Assembly (NCBI GenBank): GCA_964017065.1
Contig: OZ024789.1
Span: 8,002,191 to 8,066,190, forward strand
Source of the DNA: Haliclona indistincta
Taxonomy: Eukaryota; Porifera; Demospongiae; Haplosclerida; Chalinidae
Direction: 5' to 3'
Length of the DNA stretch: 64,000 nt
Under the pieces are notes generated by a model, which was given only the letters and a program-made list of their open reading frames with translations, did not search any database and was not told the DNA's origin. How positions within the stretch are numbered: the stretch's first letter is position 1; each line of letters starts with the position of its first letter. This document shows positions 1 through 9,914 of this stretch, in pieces. Both the position numbers and the translations under genes were made by a program.

Positions 1-890
1 GAAAATAAACATACGTAAAATGCTAGATCGTCATCAATTCAGTAAAGAAGACGTTGTTTTAAGTCTCAAGCTGCAACAGCCAAGTTATACTATCTCAAGA
101 TTTCCCATCTATGTAGTGAACCATAAAATATTTGGTACACTTGACTTTTATCTCTAACAAAATTCGACTTTTCACCAGCTGAAACTGAGCTTCTGTAGCA
201 TAATGTGAAATAGCACACTTAAAAAATTAATTACAAAGATGTCATAATATTAAAGGGACCTCGTGCTGCATTTTATTTTCGAGCGCATGCCTAAAATCAA
301 ATGGCTGTTACTCAATCAAATATTATTGAAAGGTGATAAAACTTTCTATACAATATGTTTGATCATTCTGCTTGTTGTATAAAAAATTTCAAAGTCATTG
401 TGCTACATTTAGCTGAGAAGCTACCATTTGATTACAGGCATGCGCTCGAAAATAAAATGCAGCACGAGGTCCCTTTTGTCATGCATGGTCACATATTATT
501 GTAATTGCTGTTGTTACATTTTTATAGAATTTGACATGGGTGAACAGTTGGTGTACAGTGGCGGCAATCCACTTGCTTGCAAATATAAAGAAGGTGAATA
601 GCATCTATAATACATAACAGGATCACTTCATGTGCTTGTTATTATAGTAATAATTGTACCGTGTCAATTAGAAATATTTTTTCTGTTTTTTCCTTTTTTC
701 AATACATGTAACTTTTAGCCAGTGTAGACGCCTAAATCCCATAGATCTACTTGTAGTAACAGATGTTCCCATGCATGAACCTAATTTCAGTATTTTTAGT
801 GTGAAACCAATAAGAAGCACAGCATTTTTCTTGGATAGCCTGGTCAAATTAATGTGAAATTAATAATGTGCATTTTTTTACAATGAAATT
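1..890. repeat. Dispersed repeat, copy 1 of 2
   Basis: This stretch aligns with 9915-10780 over nearly its whole length, for example around the shared words ACACTTGACTTTTATCTC and AACAGTTGGTGTACA. The two copies differ in where a 225-bp hairpin element sits, so they descend from one repeat with later insertions. No open frame is conserved between the copies, so it looks non-coding. Both copies lie directly 5' of a fold-back composite element and may be part of a longer unit. Confidence 0.75.
252..476. mobile_element. 225-bp hairpin MITE
   Basis: Inverted termini read AAAGGGACCTCGTGCTGC on the left and the complement on the right, each followed by a TTTTATTTTCGAGCGCATGC arm, so the element can fold into one long hairpin. 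A relative sits at 9932-10160 in a different place within the paralogous repeat, and a diverged relative at 38997-39221. It has no coding capacity. No clear target-site duplication was found. Confidence 0.7.
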
Positions 891-2112
891 TATTAGGGAG
901 GCACTACCGTGTCTCCCTATGTAGGGTTGAATGGAAAAACAAGATGGCGGCTACATACAATGTATTAGCGTTCAAACGCTGATACTTCGCCTGGTGATGA
1001 CTTTTATACGTCCAAAGACACTTAGATCTGCTCTCTGGCGTTGCCCCATCTTACAGTAGCAAGGAGATTGCCCGAAATTGTTACTAAAGTGACCAACCTG
1101 GAAACAGGGAAAATCGAGTTTCGTCGTCTTAGTTTTCTTCTTTCTTTCTTTCTTTCTTTCTTCCACTTGCCTAGCGCCTTTACGCGAGCAGTGCCGAGAC
1201 CAAAACACCCACGAACAGTCGTGAAATTCTCCTGGCATGTGCCTTTTGAACTTCGTTTTTAGCGAAACGGCGATATACATTCCGCGATTTCTCGATCGTG
1301 ATCCATTGTCAGCTAAGTGTTAGACGCCATTATTGTGATATTGCGCAATACGCACGTGACCAAGCAGTGGTTAGCGCACATGACCAAGCACTAGCTTGAG
1401 TATCGCCACGCCGTGTGGATCACGGAGAACACATATTTGTCTGGAGTCTTCGAAGAACAGTAAGCTCGTATAGAATCACCATTCTGCGCTTGCCAGATAA
1501 TTATAACCGTCGTACAGGTCTACAAATAAGTGTGGGCAGGGCTCGTATGCACTGCATGCAAGCATGCGTAGGCGAGCTGATTATGTACAGCATAACAATT
1601 GTTTTTAGCTACAAGTTTAAAATTGTTAATCTAAAATTGTTAATCTAAATGTAATTTAGACGGCTCAGTACGTGCATATTATGATATTGAACTGCACTTT
1701 ACTGAAATAGAAAAAAGGACACAAACAAGAAAATTAAAAAGATTTCTATCGAAATCAAAAGGATGTAGGGTTTTGAATTCTACCACTGGTCCACAATGTA
1801 AATTAACAAGGGACAAGCATGGAATGGTAACACGATTGACTTGCTAACAGACCATAGATCCCTACATCAGTGGCTGTACATAAGATCAATATTTTGTCAC
1901 AAGCTGATTGTACGTCAGGTGTCAGTCAACAGCAACAAGCTGAACTAGCTATAGTCAACTACAGCAGCCACTGATGAGGGATCTATGGTCTGTTAGCAAG
2001 TCAATCGTGTTACCATTCCATGCTTGTCCCTTGTTAGTTTACATTGTGGACCAGTGGTAGAATTTAAAACCATACATCCTTTTGATTTCGATAGAAATCT
2101 TTTAATTTTCTT
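891..2112. mobile_element. Fold-back composite element, copy 1 (diverged, 3' end at assembly gap)
   Basis: It has the same layout as 10781-12808 and 15845-17870: a 9-bp stem/4-nt loop hairpin at the left end (896-917), ATGTAGGG, an AAGATGGCGGCTAC block, a CTTT microsatellite (about 1137-1162) and a terminal fold-back. The fold-back arms are 1728-1876 and 1964-2112, both 149 bp and nearly perfect complements. The right arm ends exactly where the N run begins. There is no coding capacity. The inner arm junction CCTACATCAGTGGCT matches the other copies. Confidence 0.65.
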
Positions 2113-2312
2113 NNNNNNNNNNNNNNNNNNNNNNNNNNNNNNNNNNNNNNNNNNNNNNNNNNNNNNNNNNNNNNNNNNNNNNNNNNNNNNNNNNNNNNNN
2201 NNNNNNNNNNNNNNNNNNNNNNNNNNNNNNNNNNNNNNNNNNNNNNNNNNNNNNNNNNNNNNNNNNNNNNNNNNNNNNNNNNNNNNNNNNNNNNNNNNNN
2301 NNNNNNNNNNNN
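2113..2312. other. Assembly gap (200 N)
   Basis: Exactly 200 N, so probably a scaffolding gap of arbitrary size. It hides the 3' end of the Death-domain gene on the minus strand. It abuts a 149-bp hairpin arm, which may have stalled assembly. Confidence 0.98.
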
Positions 2313-2338
2313 TCATGCTGTCTAAATAAGAGCATTAC

Positions 2339-2722
2339 CTTCTGATTTACTTGGAATCTCAGTGTTAACATACTTCAGCTGTAGGTGATTTGCTAATTTG
2401 GATTCTTTAATCTTGTTCAAGGCATCAACAATGTCCATCCAGTTGCCATCTGGACAAGAATTTTTCCAATGAATGATCACTAACTCTAAACACTTGACTG
2501 GACTTTGCTCTTGTAACTCGATCTCTTTCAGTAGATGCCCGTGTACAAAACAGTCACCAAGCAGTTTCCAGTCATCAGCAACCTCTCTTAGCTCATTAAT
2601 AACCAATTCAAGTTTGACACCACCTGCAGGTATGAAAAAAAGCATTTATTTACACTTGTAGCAAAAAGAGAGCTCACCAACTGTGATAGGAATACTTTTT
2701 GACATCAATGGAACATCAGGTA
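2339..2722 (-). CDS. Exons 8-9: linker and C-terminal Death domain
   Basis: The 45-bp exon 2678-2722 encodes PDVPLMSKSIPITV. It joins exon 2339-2623, which encodes GGVKLELVINELREVADDWK, LLGDCFVHGHLLKEIELQ and SPVKCLELVIIHWKNSCPDG, then NWMDIVDALNKIKESKLANHL. That is a complete six-helix-like Death domain with the conserved W in helix 5. The donor at 2338 leads into the gap, so at least one more exon, with the stop, is missing. Confidence 0.8.
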
Positions 2723-5700
2723 CTACATAAAAAATTTAATCTAATAATTCTGATAAAGTTGGTTATTTCAATCAAGAGCTTTCTATGATGCCTCTCTTCA
2801 CGAGGATCAATTTTATATAATAGCAAAATTATTGCTAGTCTAGTATAGTAAAAACCATTTCAAAGTAGTTACAGTGTGCATGTACTTGCATCAAGTATAC
2901 TGGCTACTGAAAGTTTGAGCATAAATTCTATACTGTCGCTAAACTACAAAATGACCAACATCAGAGTTAATTTGGTCGAAAATTGTTAAATGCAACGGCA
3001 CACTTACCTCCTGAGATACATAGTACAATCATTAAAGTTTGCTTTCTTGATTCATGGAGAGCACAATCAAACCATAAATAATTGCTACTATTGCTACACA
3101 TAGTGGATACTACAAACCCTGTAGATGTGATAGCTTTAAAATTATAGGGTTTTCTGTTCAGTAAAGCCCATACAGAAATAGAAAACTTCTAATCACATCA
3201 CCAGTTATTATACAAGTTAATCATCAGTGGTTAATAATGATCAATAATTCTATTCACACTGCAAAGTAAAGAAAATGGCATCTCTCAATGTAATAGCCAT
3301 AAATCTAATTGTTGTGTTCATTATATTATCTACTCAAAATAGCCATTCTTAATATACCTGAAGTTTGGCTTCCCAGAACAGAAATTTTTTTTTTCATTTC
3401 TTTTAGTTCATTCTCCAGTTTATTTATCTCCGCTTGAGCTGAACGCTTAGTCATGTCAAGCTCTCGTTGAAGCTGTTCCTCATGTTTTTTACTGGTTGAA
3501 ACTGCATGTTAAGAACCAGAATGAGCTTCTGTACAATGTATAGACATGAAATTTACTGATATCAAGGGCGTATAGAGAGAAGAGGGCATGCAACGCAATA
3601 CTATCCGTGAAAACATCGAAATCTTTATTGTTACTAAGAATAGCACTTTCCGTTATCAATTATTGTTATGGTATACGGAGGGTAAACGGAAACTGACGTC
3701 ACTACACAAAGTAATGGCAGAAGAACACTGCACAATACCACGCTGCGCGCGCGGATCACAGCCACGCCAGGCAAAGCGGAGAAAGACCGTGACTTCGCCT
3801 CAGTCCGATACTTCTCGTCGCCTGTTGCTGGTAAAATACAGCCAATCAGCAGGAAGATCAGCAGGAAGCGACAGCACCAACGATAGACACCAGTTTCGTT
3901 TTACCTGCGTCTCAGCCAATGCCATCAGTGATACGCGACATGGTTGGCAACCATCAGTATCCACAGCTTCATGTCGATTGTAGATTTGTCAGCTAGTTTT
4001 CCATGGAGCACGCCTAGTCAAGTACGCTGTATGACGCGTCCACGTTTAACCCTTTAACCCCTATTGTCGCCTTTTGGCGACATACATACTTCAGACACCA
4101 TAACTTTATGAAAAAGTGCTAAAATATCCCAAAATTGAGCCAAATTGAAGAATACAAATAACTGCAAAAAATTGACCGGTTTTCGGCGCGCCCCCTGCGC
4201 TAAACGTATTGGCTTTGGCATTTCTATGGCTTCAGTGCAAATTTCACAACATTTTAAGAAAAACAAAATGGCTGCCAAGAAAATTTGGACATTTTATGGC
4301 TTCAGGGTGCTCGGATACACATTTTCGTGCATTCTCTATGATCTGGACTACATTTTGCACTCACCAAAACCACTGCTTGTTGTGTGTACTTTTCAGTATC
4401 CAGCCCCAAAGCACTAACTTTGACGAGGTCGTTGCACTTTATCGGCTTCACTTTCGAAGTGGGAGGGGCATATCGACTGACTTGAGTGTAGGCAATTGCG
4501 GCTACTCACTGGCGTAAAAGGACGCAAATTTGAGACCAGTAGCACAAAAGACACACGAGATATTCACAAGAGAAGTGGTCAGCATTTACGAGGTTAAAAT
4601 TTCAGCAAGATAATTTAGTAATTAAAGGGTTAATGAACCTTGCGTGATGTCACATCCGCGTGGGCGTAAAGTCTAATGTTAGTAACAATAAAGATTTCGA
4701 TGTTTGTATGCGTTGCATGCCCTCTTCCTATACGCCCTTGCTGATATACTAAATTTGATGAACTTGGACGCTGAAGAAGGGTGAATCCCAGAAAAATTGA
4801 TTAGCAAGCTAAGGATTGTATGTACTTAATGACAGTTAATATTAAAAGTTAAATGATCATTAGCAGGCTAGTAAGATGGTTTATTCTGCTTAGAAACAAT
4901 TTAGAAAGCAGGCTCCCAATTTCATTCAAACTGAACATTAAAACACTAAAATTGAACAAAATTCACAAACCTTCAGCATGTCATGCACATTGCAGAGTTT
5001 ATTAGCACTAAGCTCCCTTGTTTTGGATTGCAGCAGGAGCCTGTAGCTGTTTTCAGCCAGTGCCAACCTGCTTAGCTTATAGACTGTAGCTATATTGAAA
5101 CTGTACTGCTAACCATGCAGAAGACAGCAAATGCTGACCACTATCTATAGGCGTGTCATGTGGGCGTGATTGTGCATGAACACGATAACGGTGCGAGGGA
5201 TTCCATATGATAGATCCAATTGGATGTGCTGACTAACTGATTTAGACCATAGCAACAGCAAACAGGATACGCGAGCGCTGTAAAAGTTTTCAGTAGAACT
5301 CTGTGCACGGAACCGAAATCTGCTCCGAGGAGAGAATTGATCGAATAGTCAAGATGATCAGATGGTATTGATTGCTTTTGACCTTAGCTAATAAATCCAA
5401 TAGGGATCTATGTATGTAACCCTTACATTTTTCTTGAAACATCTCTGTTTCTCTGTGTGCTGCCTCAAGCTCACTCTGATGACGCTTTAGTATTTTAGCA
5501 ATCATCAAATCATGTTCCTCCACATCGTCCATCTTATTCTGTACCTGTAGGTCATGTGCATCAGTTGCTGTGATAAAATAACATTATTAACAGCATGTAT
5601 AATTGTATGTTTTGTGTACTTCTAGCATGATCAATGTCAGCTTCATTTCTTGATGCACTGTCCACTGAAGTTAAAGCATGGCTGCTGAGAAAAGCTGTAA

Positions 5701-8700
5701 AAGCAAAAATACATGCTGTAATCATTGATACATTGTATTAGTAATACTATTATGTACCTTCATTAGGAGCAATTCGTAGACCAATTACTATCTCCAGGAC
5801 ACCTCTACTAGCCAGATACTCTGGTGACAGCTGCTTGGCCTTCTCTCTCAAGATAGGAACCAGTGACGTAGGAACAATCCAAGTGATGAGCACACAACCA
5901 TCTTCGGTCCCACAATGAACGCATACTTTGTAATGAACACCAAAAAAGTGAAAAATAAGCTTTCTTAGAGCTTCAAGAGTGTCTTCACTTCTGCTTTCAT
6001 CGAGCTTTATAGCAATGGTTTCCACTTTACTGCTATCAACAATCTTCGTTTTCAGAGCATCTTTAAATTCTGTTATTGATGTAGTTGAGAGGAAACTACT
6101 GAGCTGCTCTCTATACTGCTTTACTGATGTCTTAACTTCACAACTACAGAAGCGATCACAACTACAGAAACGATCACAACTGATATTTAGGGTATCAATG
6201 TTAAAATAGTAAATCTTTAAGTGTTCCTTGAGAAGATCAATGACATCGTCAATAGTAGAACATTGCCTTATTGACTTTTCATTGCAAAAATCAGACAAAA
6301 AAAGTTTAAGGCGACGGAATTTATCATCAGGAAGCTCTGTAGTTCTCAGCACTAGCAACATGTCAGCATAGCTCTTCATAAGAGAAAGAAGACGTTCAGG
6401 AACATCAAGGCCTGGCCTTACTGACACTTTTATTGGACCATGTTGACAAGTGTAATCTATAGTAAGCAATGTATGTATGCATGTGATCAACAGCACAGTG
6501 GGACTAACCTCCTCCAGGATGCTGAACAAGGTCTTTAACTTTGAAACTGTCGTCAGTTTTTTCTGCAGAGTCTGTGCTTATAGTAGTAATGCTCATAATA
6601 TTATTGACAAATATACATGCCTATGTACATATGCTTTAGTACTTATAATGACAAGCAAAAAGTAGTACCATCTTGGTTTCTTCTGAACACATACCCAGGA
6701 GCTGCGGCTTACCAGCACTGAGCTGTGCATTCACTTAATCTCATTGTCGTGGCTACCGCCCAGTTATACTTATTGCTCAAATTGCAGTCACCTTGGAAAC
6801 TGAAAAAGACACCATCGCGCTACACGCTCGGGAAGTCTACAAACATTGGTTTCCGCAGCGCAGTGACACCTCAATTCAAGGTGTCTACGTGATTTAGATC
6901 ACCACGAAAACCAATGTCTGTAGACGTCCAGAGCACGTAGCAAATGGGTGTCTATCTCGGTTTTCAAAGTGAGCTGAACTGATCTTGTAGGCACTGAGAA
7001 TCCATCGTCTGAGGTATTTAGACCATGAACCGCTCAAGGTAGTGATGGTTGCATGGGCAGCCATGGGGTAAGAGATGCCAACTCCGATAGGGTTGATAAC
7101 ATATCACACCATTGGTTTACTTTCTCAAGGAGGAAATCGTTGATGAAAGAGTCAGAACCAAGTGGTGCTTCCAGATGAGTTCTGCCAGAGGTTGTGATGA
7201 TCACATTGGTCGTGCTAAATAATCTTTCGGCTTCAGTTTAAGGGATGGTTTGGTGATCAGCCAGGTATTGACATCATTGGTAAAATACCTAAAGGAGGGC
7301 CATTGGAGGAGATGGAGTCCCACCATTTGCAGGGACCTTTGAGAGTACCTGCGGCGGTAGAATCGTCAGATTTGTTTGGTGTTGGGGATGCGGCCTGGAT
7401 CTTGATCAAGGGTATTGTGGCTAGGGTATCATCAAATGGCATTGCCAGGTGATCACCTGTTGTGGTACCCTCTTCTGACCATAGGGTGGTACTGTCAACA
7501 AAAAGGGGAGGGCTCTCTATAACAGTTTATGAGGACTGGGGCAGAGGTGGGACAAAGGGTTGGTTGGATGTTACGGAGAGTTACCAATCCCAGACAGCCT
7601 GAATAGCAGTCTCGACACCTGATGGTTGACCTGTATGCCTCATGGCTCCACCCACCGAGGCATAATTACAACATTTTCGGTAAATGGAATGAGCAGTTAA
7701 GTGGCCATGTAAACAAGAATTTTGGTCATAGGTTGGTCTTTGCTCCTTCTGCAGTACAGCGCTTATAGCAGTTAGGTTGTCAGAAGCAAGCAAAATCTAG
7801 CTTGTGGTCTTGATACAGTTTACACAATGTACCGCAAACTGGCACATTCCAAAAACTGTGTTTTTGTCAACAATGCATGTAAGTATGTATAAATCCTAAA
7901 GTGTTGAAAGCTTGTGAAGATCATTGTGTATGTATATGTTATACCATGCCTACCCGTGGTGTATCACGAATACACCACAGGTAGGCATGGTATAACTGAC
8001 TTGTACCATGGCAACCACAAGGCCCACTGATGTCTGTAGGTTTCTATAGGATAAATAAGGGCGGCTTGCACACTCTTTATAGTTTACTGGTGAGGTTGAC
8101 CCGCAACTCTCACCCCTTCCTATTTTTCTCTCTGGAAGGTAGATCATTTCTATGATCTTTTTTGCCAAGTGGGAGTCATGTGACTTCCCATGGAATATCA
8201 AGTTATTCCACAGGAAATCATGTGACTTTCCGTGGTATATCTGAAATACACCACTGGCGGTGCCTTTGAAAATAAGGCTTCCTATGGTACAATACTCCTT
8301 GATTGCCAGCTGGAGTCTGAAGTGCCTAGTTAATTTGCAACAATTGTCACTGCAATTTTTTGTTAAAATTGCTGTGCTGTGAGTTGATGTCCACAGCAAG
8401 TTTGAAGCTTAAATGCACATTTTTGTGAGTTAAGAAAAATCTCTTGCACATCTGATAGCCAGACACTTGCTATGTATGTTTGCTGAGATTAAGCATTGTA
8501 GCTGTGCAGCAAAGCGACCGTTAAGAATGAGCAGCGCTCGCTGTGCTCATCATCGCTAACCATTATCGCAAATTATATAGACTCTTCAGACTCCATGGGC
8601 AAGGTTTCAGCACTGTGGAATTTATACATAACCTTTCTGTAAATACAAAACACACAGTTTGGAATGTGCTAGTTTGTGGTACATTAAGTAAACTGTATCA

Positions 8701-9751
8701 AATCACAAGCTAGACTCTGCCAGTGCTTGCTTCTGACAATCTACCCGTAAAGCGCTGTACATGCCCACTGTATACCGCCTATTGCAGTTGTTAGAACTTA
8801 TTACATGCAGCCCTGAACCATTACTATAATAACAAGTATTAGTTATACCATTCCTACCATAATATTATGATGGTGTATCATGAATACACGAAACAATAAC
8901 CACTAATCCTGAGGGCATAGCTGAGGGATTAGCTGAGTGTATTCAAGCGGTATAACCAATCATTGGGGGTATGTAAAAAGGAGTTAGATAAATGTACATG
9001 TATACAGCTTTACATACAAACCACCTAAACATTTTAGGAGGTACTATACACATGCATGTGTTCATAACCATGATGGGAATGATATACAAGCTATCCTGAT
9101 TGTCTAACTTGAAAGTATGCAGATTGCAGAGCTAACAAAAATTAATACATGAAAGTAGATAGATGACTGAACTTACTAGTAGCAATAGCATTCTCTAACA
9201 TCTCGGCCTCCTCTAGGAATTTAGCATGCCATAGAGCAGTGATCAGATCACCCCAGGTCTGTGCATTCTTTTGGTTGTGTCCTTCCAGCCACTGGGAAAA
9301 TAGATGATATGGATCAGGTTCTTTTCTTAGTCCTTCTATAAAATGTCGAGGAAAGCCAAGCGCTATCGCCATGTCTGTCAATCGTGGTTTAATACGATCC
9401 ATGAGCCGAAAGTCAACAATTTGAGTTTCGCTGTCACTAGCGCCGCTGCCTGGTAAAGACAATTGCAAAAACTGCAAATCCTTAATCTGTGGCTTTGCAT
9501 CTGTAGGCCGTGAAATACCTCAATAATACATGTGATTCTCAGCATAATAAATTATTACCTCTACTTATTGGTCCGGGATTCTGTTCAACATCTCCAGCTA
9601 TCAGAAGAAGATAACGCAAGTAATCGTGGTTGCCGCTTGGCCCCTCGCTAATATTTAACGGCAAACGGCAGAAGTATGACAACAAACTGGCAAATGAGAA
9701 GGTGTTCTTATGATGTCGCTGCTGGCTAGAGCGTGAAAATTCCGCCATCAT
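2339..9751 (-). CDS. 2A-containing tandem Death-domain protein (3' end missing in gap)
   Basis: Nine exons join in frame: 9559-9751, 9177-9500, 6509-6562, 5758-6456, 5620-5694, 5427-5567, 3358-3501, 2678-2722 and 2339-2623, giving 653 codons before the gap. Every intron is phase 1. In order, the predicted protein has a Ser/His-rich N-terminus, a 2A motif (DVEQNPGP), a Death domain, a conserved ~233-residue region, two coiled-coil exons and a second Death domain. Death domains are helical protein-interaction modules of apoptosis and innate-immune adaptors. The start ATGATGGCGG was chosen because it gives a compact first exon; an in-frame ATG 69 bp upstream is possible. The 54-bp exon (SFKVKDLVQHPGG) is the least certain. 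The architecture resembles demosponge Death-domain families I recall; there is no gene name. Introns carry several transposons, all outside the exons. Confidence 0.8.
3358..5694 (-). CDS. Exons 5-7: linker and coiled-coil exons
   Basis: Three phase 1-1 exons. 5620-5694 is a 25-codon linker. 5427-5567 encodes a charged helix (MIAKILKRHQSELEAAHRET). 3358-3501 encodes a heptad-like helix (KKHEEQLQRELDMTKRSAQ, then INKLENELKEMKKK). The last two are predicted coiled coil from heptad spacing of Leu/Ile/Met and would support oligomerisation. Two nested transposons occupy the intron between 3501 and 5427. Confidence 0.7.
3563..4740. mobile_element. 1.18-kb TIR element with 7-bp TSD
   Basis: It starts CAAGGGCGTATAG and ends with the complement CTATACGCCCTTG-like terminus. 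Terminal inverted repeats extend about 70 bp (GAGGGCATGCAACGCAATAC and complement). CTGATAT flanks both ends (3556-3562 and 4741-4747), a perfect 7-bp target-site duplication. It lies in a Death-domain gene intron, has no recognisable transposase and holds a second element inside. The superfamily is unassigned. Confidence 0.8.
4050..4629. mobile_element. piggyBac-type MITE nested in the TIR element
   Basis: TTAA flanks both sides (4046-4049 and 4630-4633), with termini CCCTTTAA and TTAAAGGG. The left subterminal region carries TTGTCGCCTTTTGGCGACA, a small palindrome. A TTAA target and CCCT-type ends are the piggyBac signature. At 580 bp without transposase it is non-autonomous. Its position inside the 3563-4740 element dates it as the later insertion. 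Confidence 0.75.
5205..5325. repeat. Dispersed repeat shared with 33375-33510
   Basis: The segment around TAACTGATTTAGACCATAGC and ACGCGAGCGCTGT matches 33395-33510 closely. There it follows a hairpin element; here the hairpin is absent. Non-coding, intronic. Confidence 0.6.
5758..6456 (-). CDS. Exon 4: conserved 233-residue region of unknown function
   Basis: It runs from YTCQHGPIKVSVRPGL to GLRIAPNE. It includes a helical segment (ERLLSLMKSYADMLLVL) and a segment around GCVLITWIVPTSLVPILREK, followed by LSPEYLASRGVLEIVIG. I recognise this region only as a recurring part of demosponge Death-domain proteins and know no function. An 18-bp tandem duplication at about 6142-6177 doubles the peptide CDRFCS, placing six Cys within about 14 residues. 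Length and phase (1-1) are intact. Confidence 0.75.
7754..8760. mobile_element. ~1-kb element with long terminal inverted repeats
   Basis: Arms of about 160 bp (7754-7918 and 8600-8760) are imperfect complements, sharing GTACAGCGCT at the tips, TTGTCAGAAGCAAGCA and GATACAGTTTAC. Many mismatches and indels between the arms show an old insertion. No transposase is visible. It is intronic. Confidence 0.65.
7938..7996. repeat. Near-perfect 26-bp-arm palindrome
   Basis: GTTATACCATGCCTACC and its complement flank GTGGTGTA/TACACCAC around a 7-nt loop. Related half-sites occur near 8843 and 8240 inside or beside the same long-TIR element. Confidence 0.75.
9177..9500 (-). CDS. Exon 2: N-terminal Death domain
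   Basis: After a short linker (LQFLQLSLPGSGAS) the exon encodes a helical ~80-residue domain with typical Death-domain spacing: RLTDMAIALGFPRHFIEGL, then DPYHLFSQWLEGHNQ, then TWGDLITALWHAKFLEEAEML. The W in TWGDLI and the following LxxA/L pattern are family hallmarks. The acceptor is GGCCTACAG and the donor GTAAGT; phase 1 on both sides. Confidence 0.85.
9559..9751 (-). CDS. Exon 1: N-terminal leader with 2A
   Basis: It encodes 64 residues starting MMAEFSRSSQQRHHKN, continuing through a moderately hydrophobic stretch (SFASLLSYFCRLPLNI) and ending shortly after the 2A motif at a GTAATA donor. The splice leaves one base and joins AT-GCA-AAG of exon 2, giving ISRDAKPQIKD after the 2A proline. 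The leader is short and partly hydrophobic, so it may carry targeting information if skipping fails; that is inference from sea-urchin NLR 2A leaders. Confidence 0.8.
9569..9610 (-). other. 2A/2A-like translational recoding motif
   Basis: The codons read LLLIAGDVEQNPGP, an exact match to the D-[V/I]-E-x-N-P-G-P consensus, with the usual hydrophobic/Gly run before it. In known 2A elements the ribosome fails to form the final Gly-Pro bond, releasing the upstream peptide and continuing translation from Pro. Here that would split off a ~60-residue leader from the Death-domain body. 2A-like sequences are known from picornavirus-like viruses, non-LTR retrotransposons and sea-urchin NLR proteins. 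The reading frame and splice phase around it are intact. Confidence 0.85.
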
Positions 9752-9827
9752 AGGTGATCTTAGACATTGTAAGAAGGCGTAGCTGGTTAGCAATATCGCG
9801 CCAAAACTTTCAGTGACCACGCCTACT

Positions 9828-9870
9828 ACCGTATAGCGGGAACTTTTCGCGGGAGAAACTCGAAAATATT
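9828..9870. repeat. Solo end of a CCGTATAGCGGG-type MITE
   Basis: ACCGTATAGCGGGAA followed by TTTTCGCGGGAGAAA matches the terminus of the complete element at 34518-34738. Only one end is recognisable. It lies about 80 bp upstream of the Death-domain gene's start codon, so it may sit in its promoter. Confidence 0.6.
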
Positions 9871-9914
9871 AAGGTGGATCGGATCAGTATGATGTCAAAA
9901 ATAGCAGTGCACAT

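Larger units (their letters stand above)
6563..9176. other. Intron 2 of the Death-domain gene
   Basis: Apart from the inverted-repeat element at 7754-8760, I see no gene here. Small open frames on the minus strand (7257-7442, 7581-7793, 7950-8399) lack splice support and domain content. A possible alternative short exon (MRLSECTAQC followed by GTAAG) lies near 6720 but is weak. Confidence 0.6.

Noticed and set aside
1..890. Retrotransposon coding region
   Set aside because: No reverse transcriptase, gag or endonuclease motif in any frame; similarity is only to the second repeat copy. The 2A motif nearby is in a cellular-type exon, not in a retrotransposon frame.
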